DNA from: Nelumbo lutea
Lineage: Eukaryota; Streptophyta; Magnoliopsida; Proteales; Nelumbonaceae
Length of the DNA stretch: 64,000 bases
Direction: 5' to 3'
Assembly: GCA_022828595.1 (NCBI GenBank)
Contig: JAKGHH010000001.1
Location: 116,448,999-116,512,998, forward strand
Positions within the stretch are counted from its first letter, which is position 1, and each line of letters begins with the position of its first letter. Position numbers and translations under genes: made by a program. This document shows positions 23,300 to 35,839 of the stretch, piece after piece. Under the pieces are notes generated by a model. The model saw only the letters and a program-made list of their open reading frames with translations, ran no database searches and was not told where the DNA came from.

Positions 23300-24362
23300 A
23301 GGCCTTACATAAGGTTACTGAGTTTAGGAGGGTTGGAAGGATTACCTCGCGTATGTCCTCCTGTAGTAGCCTTACCGTCGTTACTTGTGCTTGCCGGGTG
23401 AGAAGGTTGTACTGCCGGGGCTGATTTGTTCTTGTCGACAGTTGCTGATTTATTGTCGCTTCCGTTGTACCGGCGGTAATTATCACCGTGTGCCTTGTCT
23501 TGGAACATTAATTCTGCTTTCAAGGCTAGGTTCCTTACTTCCTGCACACTGAGAACCATCTGTACACCAATTTTAAACCACTTAGATAACGGGCTGCCTG
23601 CTGGTTATCACTTTCAGATAATTGATTTCTCTCAACTAATCTCAAAATTTCAGATGTATATTCATTAACACTACAAGAACCCTACACACACCTCTGATGA
23701 GATTCGAACATATATTGTTCATAGTCAGGGGGTAAAAATCTACCTCTGATTAATTGTTTCATGCACCTCCAGGTTTGAACAGGACCCCTTCCTTCTCTCA
23801 TCCGAGTCTCTCTCATCCGTTCCCACCAAACAGATGTGCCTCCCTTTAATCGGAAAGCTACTAGTTTTACCCTTCGTTCCTCTGGTATCTCCATGTAATC
23901 AAAGAACCTATCGACTTCTGTGATCCAATCCAGAAGTCCCTCTATACCAAGATCTCCACTAAAAGTAGGAATATCTACCTTGAGTTTAAACTCATCATTA
24001 TTCCTACGAGGATTGAAATTACCTTGATTGTGCCAATTTCTACCGTTTCTGTCGTTGCCGGAAAGAACTGGAGCACTGCCAAATTCGAAATCATCATCAT
24101 TGTCATCGTCAAGAATTGGACATCGGGACGCAGTAACGACGGGTGGTCTGTCGTGGTTGTCTCCTTCGATCTGCTGTGGATTTTCCCGGTTCCGTGGGAC
24201 AACCTCCCGTAACAAGGTTTGCAGTTGCTCAGTCACCTCTGCCAACTGTCGTTCGATGTTACGTGTGGTTGTGCATTGTTCTTCAATCACTCTCCAAACA
24301 GCTGGGAACCCCTTATCTCCGTCATGGGGTGGGTTGCGACTGCTACCGTCTGGGTTGGCCAT
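23300..24362 (-). pseudogene. gypsy gag
   Basis: Gag starts at 24,362, just inside the PBS, and reads MANPDGSSRNPPHDGDK, a coiled segment (IERQLAEVTEQLQTLLREV) and the retrotransposon gag domain (GLLDWITEVDRFFDYMEI, VWWERM). The frame breaks at 23,682. Gag homology continues in another frame to the zinc knuckle. Confidence 0.85.
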
Positions 24363-24381
24363 CTGACTGGACGAATTCCCT

Positions 24382-24393
24382 GCTCTGATACCA
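24382..24393 (-). other. Primer binding site of the gypsy element
   Basis: Minus strand TGGTATCAGAGC, next to the 5' LTR. Confidence 0.88.
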
Positions 24394-24394
24394 C

Positions 24395-24957
24395 CGGACG
24401 CAGTGTGGAAGCAATGGAAACCGGAGCTGGCTATGCAAGCACCAGGCGTTCGCTAGCACCTAGCGAATAACACTGATTTTTCTAAGAGAGAGAAAAGGTG
24501 GCGAACACTAAAAGAAGAGAACTCAAGAAAATCTGAAAAATATGAAGTATGAATTGATTAATAATTCTGGGAAATAGCAGTATTTATAGTACATTGAGAA
24601 ATTGTAAAATAATTAGGAAAGAACATGAATCTTAATCTTGATCTTGATCCTCTTGAGCTGTCTTGATAAGGTCAAACCCTCTTGGAATTCTTGGGCTTGA
24701 TCTTCCACCGTCCGATCTCCTTGGTAGTCCTCTATGCTTAAATCTTAGGAAGTCTTTGGAAATCTTAATGATGCTTGGAGTCTTGCTAATCTTGATAGTA
24801 TTGGGAGTCCTGAGTTGTTCTTGCTTATCTTTCTTGAACTAATCTTGATAGTCTTGGATTCTTGGCTCCTTCTCTATCTTGATTTCTTACTTTATCCTTA
24901 TCCTAGAGCTGCTGCCCCTAGGGGTGAGATGGGCTTTTTTGTGATGGGCCTCCATCA
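24395..24957 (-). repeat. 5' LTR of the gypsy element
   Basis: 563 bp, nearly identical to 19,328-19,888. Its terminal CA (minus strand) has become CG. Confidence 0.9.
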
Positions 24958-25013
24958 GATTATCATCCCAGATTTTCTGTTTACATAATTTTCTATATTT
25001 CTGTTCATTCACA
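24958..25013 (+). repeat. 3' LTR of copia 2, right part
   Basis: The last 56 bp of the copia 2 LTR (GATTATCATCC... TTCACA), matching 14,945-15,000. The perfect CCTCT TSD follows at 25,014. Confidence 0.9.
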
Positions 25014-25018
25014 CCTCT

Positions 25019-25600
25019 AAATGCCGGGAGATCAATAACTTGGAAAAGTGCCACCATGTATGTTGCAGACATGAGCTTTAAGATTTCTATCGCTTCTGTG
25101 CTCTTCCTGGCCGAGATCAAACCAAGTGAGTTCACGTCCTGGTTATGTTGTTCAACGCTTTGAACATGCGTGTTGATGGGGTTTGCCAGGTATTGAAGCT
25201 CTGAGCAATATGCCGCCATGGCGATCTCCGCACCTTTGAACCCATAGTCTAGGCTCGGGTTGGGTCTACCACTCAGATTAGAAGGCACCAAAACCAATGG
25301 TGATGCCATATGTATTCATTCCATGAGCAATGTTCTCGACAACCCAATTGGCACTTTTTGCCACATGGTCCCAGGCCACAACCTCGTCGAGAGTAACAGT
25401 CACACTAGACCGACAAGCAACCGCGGCCACCTAAGCAATGATGAGAGTAGTGCCCTAGAGATTAACTATCTGGGACTGCTGGAACTATGACACCATGCGA
25501 CGTACTTCGTCACAGTGGGTGCACTGTAGAGACTCGGTGGCCTTTTTCCAATGTAGTGGATTGGTTGGAGTGGTTGAATGGGCAGGGTGGGAGGACGAGA
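25019..25600 (-). pseudogene. PAL pseudogene, N-terminal and core fragment
   Basis: Reads leftward. About 25,315-25,580 gives PAL N-terminal sequence ([52 protein letters not shown]) with several stops. At about 25,282-25,290 it jumps, with a frame change at a short GGTGCC microhomology, to PAL residues near 487 ([55 protein letters not shown]). About 370 residues of the usual 710-720 are missing. These include the Ala-Ser-Gly that forms the MIO cofactor and the family's conserved intron site. It is non-functional. The rest lies at 14,464-14,761 and 8605-8815. Confidence 0.88.
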
Positions 25601-25935
25601 GTGGTCGATGGGGTGGTGAATTCTATTGGTTACCATTGCCAGAATTTGATTGGAAATATTGGAAGGAGAAGAGGATGGAGTGGCACAGTGGCAGGCAGAT
25701 GCTCTGTATACTAATCACATAACACTAAAATAGAATGAATAAATGAATATGGTGTGGTTATCAGCACCGGCAAGGACAAGGTGGTTATCAGCACCGCAGC
25801 GGCAGGAGAGATGCACCACTGAGAGGTTGGGGACAATGGTGAAAGGAAAAGGGTAAAATGGTTCAAAGATCATCGTAAAGGTTAGTTTTGGCATTGTGAA
25901 GTTATTTAAACTGCACTTAATCTCATGTGATGGCC

Positions 25936-26120
25936 CTGACTGACGATGAATTAATGCTAAATACCGAATTGTGGCAAATTGAAAGTTTGATTATTAGATT
26001 TTCACATTTTAAAGTTTTGGGACCAAATTGTCAAATAAACTAAAATACAGGATACTGATTGAAAAAATTTTCAGATATAAAATATGAGGTTTTGTACTCT
26101 ACATATTTGTATTTATATTC
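25936..26120 (-). repeat. Right inverted repeat flanking the PAL pseudogene
   Basis: Reverse-complement partner of 8329-8509, with matched blocks in the same order (AATACAAATA, AATTTGGTCCC, CTTTAAAATG, CAAACTTTCAATTTG, TCGTCAGTCAG). Inner flanks also share a poorly conserved ATTTTACC/AATGACC segment. Confidence 0.65.
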
Positions 26121-29100
26121 CTTCCTAACTTAAGCGTCGAAGAAACTGAGGGGAGGATTGAAGCTTTGGTTTAATTCACTGACTGTCCGGCCCTTTGGGA
26201 GAGTTGAAGCACAGCGGCTTCGGGTTCTTCAGCACAGCCTAAAAAATCAAAATCTAGAGAGCCCAAATCAATCAGTTGCCAGTCAGTAATTGAGCTGTCC
26301 ATTTCAGCCTGTTTGGATAGTTTAGCCAGAGCACCTCAAAGCAGCTAAACCAACTTAGCTGAATGTTCAGCTCAGCGTGGCTGAAGTATAGCCTCTTCTG
26401 GCTTTCAAAAGTGGGTTCCATACATGAACAGTCTATGAGATATCTTCTTTGGTGAAAATTTACAGAGAATGAAAGAACTCAAATTAGCACCAGCTAATCA
26501 TAATTTAGCAAAAAGAACGATTTATAAAGCCAATTATCTGAACAAAAAATTTGATATTTGTATCTTTTTGTATGTGAACAAAAATATTGTAGCTCATGGA
26601 ATAGCTAGAAAAACTAGGAACACCGATACTCAAAGGATGGAGCTTCATCCGAATTGTTTGAAATTCTTTTTTGCACTCTTCCACTTCAGGAGGTGAATTG
26701 TAATAAGATAGTGAGATGAAAGTGCTTTCTGGTTTGCTGAATAGTAAAAAAAAAAGCAATAAAACAAGGAACGTTTAATTAAGCATTATATAATGTATAG
26801 TAATATGGTTATAAACTTCATTGACCTTCTCCATGTTTTCATAAAACTTCACCGGCCTCTCTTGTTTATAAAAAATGCTTTTACCTTCTTGTCATATATT
26901 TTCATATCACTACCTCCCTATCATGATGAATCTGTCAATGATGCAGACAGTACCTCATCATATGACCTGTAAATACTTGTAAAACCCCAAAATACACCAA
27001 CTGTTTGTAACATTGTTTAGAGAATCGGCTGGGAGGTAGAACCGTTTTTTCCTCCGGGTTGTGGCCTGTGGGTGATGTCTTTTTTATCACTCCAATTTGA
27101 CCACCGGACACAAAGTCATGATCTTCGGAAGTAAGAATGAGAAATAAAAAAAAAAATGAATAAAAACTGATCAATTTTACGAAACCCAGCCGGACCGATA
27201 CATCAATTCCCCAATTGAAACGACTAGTTGGCCAGTTATGCCCCGTTTTTATCACCTCGGTTTTTAGTGCCTGACCAAACCGACTGATGGACCGGTTCAT
27301 AGTTTTTTCCTCGGTAAACACTGATTTGTGTTCAAAATTTTGCATGATCGATCAAATTGTCCATGATCCATACAAGCTAGAGGCCTTTTCACCTCCTCTT
27401 CTATTTCTACTCACTCAATCTTTTGCAGTTCTGTTATATGGATTATTCATTGATGGATAAGAGAGATCTTCATTGGCATCCTAAGTGTTTCATGGAGATT
27501 CATAGCTTCTCAGTTGACCTTGATTGTCTTCACAGTATGGCGAATGACGACTAGCGTTTTCAGTAGTTTGGTAATTTAAGTTTAATTTCACCGACCCCGT
27601 TGGGATTTGGGAAAGGGAATTCTCATACATCTTAATTACTTTTTGGCCAACTGGGTTTTTCTGTCTTAGAGCACTTTCATAGTTTTAAGGAAATAGGGGA
27701 AACTAAATCCACATAACCCCAACTTAAATGTAGTTAAAAAGCTCATCACCACTGTTTGGTTTTCAAGAATAATGAGTCCATCTTTTTTTTTTTATTTTGG
27801 AAAGTAGAAATAGAGACAATTAAACCCCAAAAAAAAAATCCTAAGAAGAAACAAATGGCATTCCCACTATCCAATGGATAATGGGACCATCTTGTCCTTG
27901 TAATTTCTCCCTTTCCAAGTAAAAAGAAAAGGATTCGTTTTTATAAAAGTGATCTGCCCTTTATCCTAGTCCTAGGATGTGCAAGGACGATCCCAATGGG
28001 GCGTTATTTGGCCCAAAGCCCAAAGTTGTCCAAGTTACAAGGAGCATGCCCATTATTAGGTCCATTAATTAATAGTGCGCCACAGTACTATTGACTTAGA
28101 AACTGCTGAACAATGAAACCAATAAAAAAAAAGCTGGAGCTTGCAAGCTTGAATCATTTTGCTGCTGCCTGCTGAGTGCTGATTCACATTGCACAAAGCT
28201 ACAACTTTGGGAAGAACTTTCAACAATCTTTCTTTCGTTGTGGGCTCTTAAATCTTAAAAATTCTTAATATTGAGATCTGTGAAGTTTGGGTTTATTTGT
28301 TTGAGCATTGAGTGTTTCCGAGGTCACAGATAGGGCCCACCAAGCTGCATCAGAATCTGGAAGAATTATATCTTGAGTACAGTGAGTCATGACGAGTTAT
28401 GACTCATGACCCACTACTGTCTGGCTTTGTAAATCTTCCTATCATTAGTATTTACAGCCGGCACCGGCAAGCTGCCCAGCTGCAGCAGAAGCGTACTGCT
28501 CAACTGACGTTTGGGCCAAGCCCTCAGCCCCAGTATGATCTGGACTGCCGACATCAACTAGGTCGAGGCTGCTGGGCCACCTATTTTAAACACAACCGAG
28601 GCCTAGTCTGGTTCAAAGCTTCATGGTCAATGATGTAGGCTGCACCCTGCACCCTGCACCCTGCACCACCACCACCAGTTTTAATGAAAAGTCAGTCTTC
28701 AATCGAGAGCCCAAGCTTCATGTGCGGACTGCGGAGGAGGAAGAGTCCTTTTTCAACTCTGAGATTGGATCGATCCACTTTAGTTATGTGAAATACTGAA
28801 ATGGCATTGGGGTTGGGGTGGGGCCGTATATAGCTGAATCATCATCTTCTTTGCAATGGAGATGCAAGTTTTGATATTTAAAAAAGAAAAGAAAATTGCA
28901 GACTCAACTAATAACTAAAATTGATGGAAGGCGGAAAGCTTCATCAGAAAATGGTAATTAATAGGTACTAGTGCTGCTGCAAATACAAAAGTTGATACAT
29001 ATATAATCAGCTAGTCGATCATGCTACTTCATCAGAGAAACTGAAGAGGATAGAAATGGAGGTAAAGACTGCCGGCTCTAAAACTTGCAGTGATTGGGGG

Positions 29101-29173
29101 TTTTTTGCTGGTAAAGAACTGACATTGCAGTTTATTTTTCTTCTTCTCCTTTAGATATATTCTTCTTCTTCTT

Positions 29174-29219
<46 letters not shown>

Positions 29220-32200
29220 TGGGTAATTATAAGAAGCGACAATGCAGATTCAGTCTGTCCATTTGACAAAGAAAGGACCTTCCGTCTTAACTTTAACCAC
29301 ATGAATTATGTGCAGTGTCCTTGTCCATGTGACCTCCATCTCCATCTCCACCTCCCATTCCATACTCCACTACCCCATCCCCATGTATTGCGTAAAAAGC
29401 ACCCCCTGAATTTTCTCAAAAACAAAAATTCTGAGATTTTGCACTTATTACTACGAACCGAATATTTTGCTTAAAACAAGCTCCATCCATCTACACTCGA
29501 GCAATTTGTTGTCAAACCCAGATCAAAATTAATTCATCACATTGTCGATCGAGTTAATACTTAATACGAATTCCACCCCTGCTAAATAAGTCCTCTTAGT
29601 GATCATGACCTCAAAATAACAAAGCTAGCTACCTAGCTAGATATTGTCACCTGAAAATACCATCAAAATCAATTTGGTTAAATTATTTTTTAAGCGCATA
29701 TATAGCTATATAGGTAGTAAATTAATTCGGACTACAATCGGTCCATCTTCTGCTCCCGGGAATGAATGAGCTTAATTAATTTGCATGCACTGTATTTTGG
29801 CCTTCCCATTGATTGGGTGCTGCGCTAATTATTACTTTACTACTGCCAAATTCCAATTAAAATGAAAATATCTTGAAAGAGCCCCGTTCTGGACCTCTGT
29901 TCAGTTTTTAAAGGTGTTACCCAGTAGAGAGAGAAGCTGTATTTAAAAGGAGCCAACTTGTGCATTGTTCCTATCTGTCTCCCAACGTCCCACCGTTGTT
30001 ACTTCTGTTTTCCTGCCCATGAACCAGTGCTTACATGGGCTCCACTTCCACGTATTCCCGATACCATCCTATCAATCCATAGGTTCCTGCCACATGGCAA
30101 AATGGGTATGGTTTAACCTCATCTTATCCATCTAATTTACATATCTATTAGTGGAAGCCAAAAGCGAATGAGAGGTTAAGAGGAAAGGAGAAATCTGATG
30201 GGTTACTGGAGATGATATATGAGAATTGGGGTGAGCGAATGGTTCAAAGTATTTATACTCTTGATTGCGTATCAACTATAGAAAGGTTTTTTGTTTCCCT
30301 TTTTTTATCGTTTTGCTGTCATATTTTGATAGGAATATGATGCCATTGCCTTGTAATAAGTAAAAATGTTAAAATATGTTAACTCTCCTAAAATAGCATA
30401 TATATATCAGGGACGAGGAATGGGCCTATTGTATCTATACTTTGAACCTTGGACGAGAGTATTCTTAAACCCCCCCCCCCCTTTTCCCTATATAAGATTT
30501 ATTAGGTAGATGAGGAAAAATAGACTAGATATGCATATTAAAGAGTGCCACTACTTACAAGTAAGAAAACTTTGATCAGTTGATGTGATACTATATAAAT
30601 TTACTCTTACAATTTCATCTACTCATACTTGCTTCTCTGCCCCAATTTCAATGAAAGAAAGAAAACTTGATCTAATGCAAATTGATCATTCTAAAAGAGT
30701 TCGTTAATTAGGAAAACACCAGAAATAAAATGGATTGAGAGGTGGGGGTTCTCTATAGATTCATGTGATCGAGTTTCTTTATGATAAATACGTAATCATT
30801 CAAGAATTGTATATGGGGAATAACACTACTTAAACGAGTTTATGTAACTAGTGCTGTATAAGCATGGTGTGACCCAGGCAGGGCCAGGAAGAGAAACATC
30901 ACAAGGCTCGTCTGTAGCGTGTGGTATCGACCGACCAAAGAGTTGCACTCTATCTTATTCTAAACTCCAATATTCTAGTCATGATCTCTGTATATTCGAT
31001 TCCCTTTCCCTACCATACTTGCTTTGAGATGAGATATATAAGGGGAACCTTTGGATTTGCCGGTTAAATCACTTCTCTGATTGAAGTTTAAGCTATACAT
31101 TTGGTTTCATAGAAATTATCAAAAGTAATTAAAAGAGAGAAACAGAAAATTGAGGAAAAGTTTTTGACAAAATCTGTGAAACTCCTTAAAAACTTACCCT
31201 CAACTTTGTGTTTCTCTCTTATTTTTCTATCAAACCAAACATAACCTCATTAGCTGTTACCCAGGCCACCAACTATATTCTTTTTCTCCTGAACTTCAAA
31301 GCAGTCTCTCCTGATCAACTCCTTTGTTTTGTCATTTGTATTGCTTATTTTTCTTCATCAATCCAATTTTTTCAGACCCATGAGCTACACAGATCATATG
31401 CACCGATAGAATTTCTGGTGCAACGTAACGCCCGATTGCTGGACCTTCATTGCTAACTAGTTATCGGTCATAGCTAGATTGATGTCGTTACCCCAAAAAT
31501 TGTTTTGTTTCATAGAGATATGCCGGATCTGTTGAACCAATAAGATGTATACATTCACCTATCTCACAAAACTACCATCTCTGCTTTATCCAATGCAAAA
31601 CCCAGATTCTTAAATGCCTTCGTTTCAGAGGGAGAGCTTAAATAATCTTCAACTTTGTTGGCCGTGCAAATACACAGCTGCTTCGTGCAAAGGGAAAGCC
31701 TGTGCATAGAGCTGAACTGACCACACGAATGGTTGCAAATCCCAACTCTTAGTGAAGACCATTACCCATTTCATCGAAAGAAGCTTGTTGGGCAGAACTC
31801 GGGAAGCTGAAAATTCGTTCCTCCATTAGTTGCAGTATGAAATGATGTCTCAGATCAGAGAAGTTTGAAGCAAATATATCTAATTAATCCCCACCACAAA
31901 CTGTGACTGTGATATGAAAGAAGGATATCGTCTCTGGTCTGGTCTGGTCTGGTCTGGTCTGATCTGGTAGGTAGGTAGGTAGGTATAATAATGTCAGTGT
32001 GCAAGGAGATGAGGATGAGACAGGAAATACAATAATAAAATTTTGTAGAAAACATTCTCAGGGGAACGACAAGGAAGAAGACACAAGCCGCAGTCCAATC
32101 GACTGGGGTCCGCCTGCATGTCCATACACTGATTAAGAAGTGAGTTGTAGTCGGGGCCGGCCTCGGCCGGGGGGGAGACAACAATATCCATATAACATCC

Positions 32201-32978
32201 ATAAAGCCTGCTTACCTCAAACCTTTCTACATTGGATTGCCATCTTTTTGCTCCTTTTCTAACCGTATGCTTCCTTTTCTTTTTCTTTCTTTCTTTTAGG
32301 TATATTTGTTGAAAATGACTTGAAAATCCATGCCCCAACGCCATGTTTGGTTTGATAGGAAATAAGAGAAACGGAAAAATTGAGAAAAAGCACTTGTCAA
32401 ATTCCTTTTAGGCACCGTTTGGGAAAAGTCCAAATACAAATACGCAGTTTTGCATGCATGTCATCATCCTGGAATGAATGCATGACCAATCTCAGTCACC
32501 CAGTCACGAGCATACTAGAAAATTGACTTCCCACCCAACAAAAGTTCAACCCAGGTCACAGGCTTTTCCAAAATATGAAACAAGAATTTTTTTCTTTTCA
32601 TTTCCTCCTTTGCTGAATTAACGAAACTTATTGTGTACTATGAAACCAAAGTTCAATTCATCTCCTCAGTTACATAAGCATGAATTATACATTTTTTTTT
32701 GGAAAAAAAAAAAACAGCATATCCTCACCATCATCATCACAACATGCAACAACAAACAGCAATGGTAACAGAAAAAAAAATAAACATTTCCTTATTTTAT
32801 CAATCCACTAGTAAGCAATAACCATCCCCTATCCTTCTCCAGATTCGCTTCCATTTCCTCAATTCTACCTCCAACCAACAATGTCCACAAATTGACAACC
32901 ACTTTCTGGATATGGAATATCCATTCTACACAGTAATAATTAATATATACAACATGGTAATTACCATCAATAAAAAAA

Positions 32979-33010
<32 letters not shown>

Positions 33011-34100
33011 CTTCGTTTGTCTAGAAAAATAGTATACAACTAATTGTTTGATGCAGTATCGGGAAGACAATTAATATAGAAATTTCAGCATTGACAAACC
33101 TTTGGACCAGACACTGAAAACTTGATCAAGAGAAATGAGATGAGATTTTGGGACCATTCCCAAAACCAAAAGGTGTGTAGTTGCTTCTTTCCAAACTTGG
33201 TTAGTGAGCTCCAATTGTTTATGGACCAAGCATGGGCCATGGGAAGGTGAACTCCTGAAAGACTCGGCTAAGGAATTTCCAAATCAACTCTCAACATCAT
33301 TTCCTTTTTCCAGTAGATTATTAGGGTAAGCCACAGTAGTAGCTTTTCTAGGGCCCATTATGACCACGGCATCTCAATGGACCCATGTGACCAAAGGTAA
33401 GCGGGAGATGAAATTACCAGTATTTTTCTTCCTCTCCTTCAAAAAGAAATTCTTACCTCTGGTAAAAGATTTGGATAATCATTCTTAGACGGAACTTTGT
33501 CTCTGGAATTACCCAACGCTGGGTTGGCCTCGTTCCTCATGCTTTGGATACTCTATTTGCCAAAGGGAGAAGACAAAAGAAGTTGGTTGCCAACTTTTAC
33601 TGGCTGTACGTGATATATATGAAAATGAAAAAAAAAATTAAAGATGAAGCTCTCCAAGCCCAGAGAAGTGATGACTTCCATGGATGAATGCACCTGTGCA
33701 GGATCTGTAGGATTATGTATCCTGTAGAAATTACATAACACTTCTCGCCGTGTCCATTCTGGGATTTGACCAACTTTAAACAGAATAGTTGCATGTCTTT
33801 TGACAAAAACGCCAAGTTTAAGGATGTATTTTATATTTGACCACTTCTAGTGTTTCTAGTTACTAGGCTAACCAGTGAAACAAACCGGTTCATCATTAAT
33901 AAGAAAAAAAAAAAAAAAGCAAGAAAACAGACTAAATCCCACAAATCTTTTATGTAAACAAATCTTTTATCGCCAAGGTGACACCTAGACAAGCACCTAG
34001 TAGCTTGTCACTGAAACAGGGTACAAGGTACACAACTGTCACACAACTTCAACTTGATGCTTGCTGTGAGGGCCAGGGAGCCACAAAAAAACGTTATTTG
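26121..34100. other. Intergenic, no gene recognised
   Basis: About 8 kb of AT-rich DNA with only short, low-complexity open frames. Notable pieces: a GCACCCT tandem run at about 28,639-28,666, a (TA)n tract at about 29,179-29,218, and a run of C near 30,471-30,482. There is also a TCTGG pentamer array running into GGTA repeats (about 31,930-31,985), and a (TA)n tract at about 32,980-33,009. A GC-richer block at 28,440-28,630 contains a 79-codon frame without a recognisable domain. Confidence 0.6.
31930..31985. repeat. TCTGG / GGTA tandem arrays
   Basis: Six or more GGTCT/TCTGG units followed by four GGTA units. A short-period satellite-like tract in non-coding DNA. Confidence 0.9.
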
Positions 34101-34109
34101 GATGGAGCA

Positions 34110-34365
34110 ACCACATCAAGCATCTTTTGAACTTTTTTTTTTGATAATATTATGCTTTGTTTGTGTAAGCACGTATGAAAATGTAATCGCCCATATATTA
34201 CCTAAGAAAGCTAGGTTACATAGGTTTATTGCTTCTTTTGAAAATTCCCTCACTTCTTTAGTTCGGTCTCTTTTTCGCCTTGTAAAAGGGCGACTATGAT
34301 ATGTCTAATGTTTTTAATGAATCCCTCTTGTTTTGCTCAAAAAGATAAAATAAAATAAAAATCAA
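34110..34365 (+). mobile_element. Possible LINE 3' end
   Basis: Ends ...TTTTTAATGAATCCCTCTTG..., then a CTCAAAAAGATAAAATAAAA-type tail. It resembles the 3' end of the LINE at 53,310-53,362 (TTTTTTAATGAAATCTGG ... CTCAAAAG plus A-rich tail). No RT sequence remains and no TSD was found. Confidence 0.35.
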
Positions 34366-35839
34366 CTTGATTCTTTGACCTCCATGTATTGTTACAATAA
34401 ATATCCTCTGTTAAAACTCCCTCACTTCAAAAAAATTCTCATTCATCTGTTTAAACTTTTTAAATTCCTAAATTACCCTTTTTATTTATTTGAACGATTT
34501 ATAATTCAACTAGTTTTTAAATATAAGATTAAAACCCTCTCAGTTACTCCAATAGGTCCTTACATATTTCTGGCTGGATTCAATATTCAGATGAAATAAT
34601 AGAAGTTTCTTTTCTTATAGATATAAATTTAAGGTTTCATTTTCTTGATTTATTGGAAAAATGAGTGAATAATGTTTATATTTTAAGATGAAGAGAGACA
34701 TTCATGTCAGTGAAATGAAACAAGACTTTTAAGAAACTTGTTTTTCGACATTAATGAAATGGTTCTTGTTATTTTAACTAGTTTGATTTGAATAAAAGGA
34801 GTTTGGGTCAATTAAGATTTAAGAAAAGGGCAAGAAAAAGAAAATAAAAAAGGTTTAGGTCGATATTTTGGTAATTTAATACATTCCATCATCTGATTTA
34901 ATGGCCTAGGGGTATTTGACTATTTGTGGCAACTGAAAGTTTAGGGGTGTAATTGTCACTGACCTATAGTACAGAGGGGTCATTGTAATTTCAATATGAT
35001 GCTCTGACCACTATGTTGCTTTTCATTAATTTTGTTACTATTGTTGCAAATATATTATAATTGTTTCTGCAATTGGTTTCTGAGAGAACTATAGTAATTG
35101 TTTCAATAGGTTTTTTATACAACAGAGATTAAAAATTTAAAACACACGAGAAAAGACACTCCTAGAGCTTCTTCTATCAGGATATGCCCTTAAACGAAAG
35201 GTTGCCAAGTTGATATCTCCTCGATGTCAGAAACCAAAATAGCCACAAGGTTTTTATTTTTCAAGTTCATATAATTATTACATCAGTACGATCAACTTAG
35301 GATGACCTGCCAATTGCATCTTTAATCCAAGACTTGTTCAAGTTCTGGAAGTTCATTGGCATTAAAAAAAAAAAAAAAACTCCTAAAGCTTACAACTTGA
35401 ATAAATATCAAACCTCCAACTCCAACATCGTCTGTAAAGGAAGGAAGCTACTTGGGGATTAGTTTGTGCTAAAGGGACAATTAATAACCATATAAACCAT
35501 TCAAGTATGGTTATCCAAACCCAGACAAAAATGTGGATATGCAAGAAACACTCAATTACAATCATTTAATTAATAACCATATAACTTCATCGCCTATTTA
35601 AGTGCAAAATGAGATTTTTATCTGAGTATGCACTACTCTCCAAGATCCATCATAAAAGTGAACTCTACAAATGTACCTTTAATACAGGAACAATAGGCAC
35701 ATTCCACGGTTCAGAGGCATACAGCATTCCTTTTTCTGACTTTTCAGGTTCAGAATGAAACCTCTGCAATATGACTCAAAAACTTAAAAAGTTGGAAAAA
35801 TTGGTTCCGTGAATGCTCAACTATCACACAGATTGTGAG
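34366..35839. other. Intergenic or 3' side of the GRAM gene
   Basis: No clear coding sequence. On the minus strand, an 86-bp candidate exon (about 35,680-35,767, bounded by TTGCAG and GTACAT) reads in one frame as HSEPEKSEKGMLYASEPWNV. It follows the GRAM exon but matches no known GRAM-protein tail, so it is not called. Confidence 0.4.

Larger units (their letters stand above)
19328..24957 (-). mobile_element. Ty3/gypsy retrotransposon nested in copia 2
   Basis: A 5.63-kb element reading leftward. It has a 5' LTR at 24,395-24,957, a PBS at 24,382-24,393, gag, and pol in gypsy order (protease, RT, RNase H, integrase). The PPT is at 19,889-19,905, and the 3' LTR at 19,328-19,888. TSD: GGTTA on the left and GATTA on the right (4 of 5). 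The best-preserved element in the window: pol is broken mainly by two single-codon stops. Lineage is not assigned. Confidence 0.93.
14762..25013 (+). mobile_element. Ty1/copia retrotransposon 2, with nested gypsy
   Basis: Plus-strand element. It has a 5' LTR at 14,762-15,000, a PBS at 15,001-15,013 and decayed gag to RNase H (15,017-19,130). The PPT is at 19,131-19,141, and the 3' LTR is split as 19,142-19,327 plus 24,958-25,013. The 5,630-bp gypsy element sits inside that 3' LTR. The CCTCT TSD is perfect. Both LTRs start TA instead of the canonical TG. The host sequence on both sides is the PAL pseudogene. Confidence 0.92.

Noticed and set aside
24028..24470. Plus-strand open frames over 24.0-24.5 kb
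   Set aside because: Antisense to gypsy gag and LTR.
24887..25309. 140-codon frame as an intact PAL-like gene
   Set aside because: The Met falls after a deletion junction, and the C-terminal third reads into copia and gypsy LTR sequence.
8319..26164. ATTGAAGC at 8319-8326 and 26,157-26,164 as a TSD for the PAL-carrying transposon
   Set aside because: The right copy lies about 36 bp beyond the last inverted-repeat match, so the element ends would be unequal. An 8-mer match within such windows is plausible by chance.
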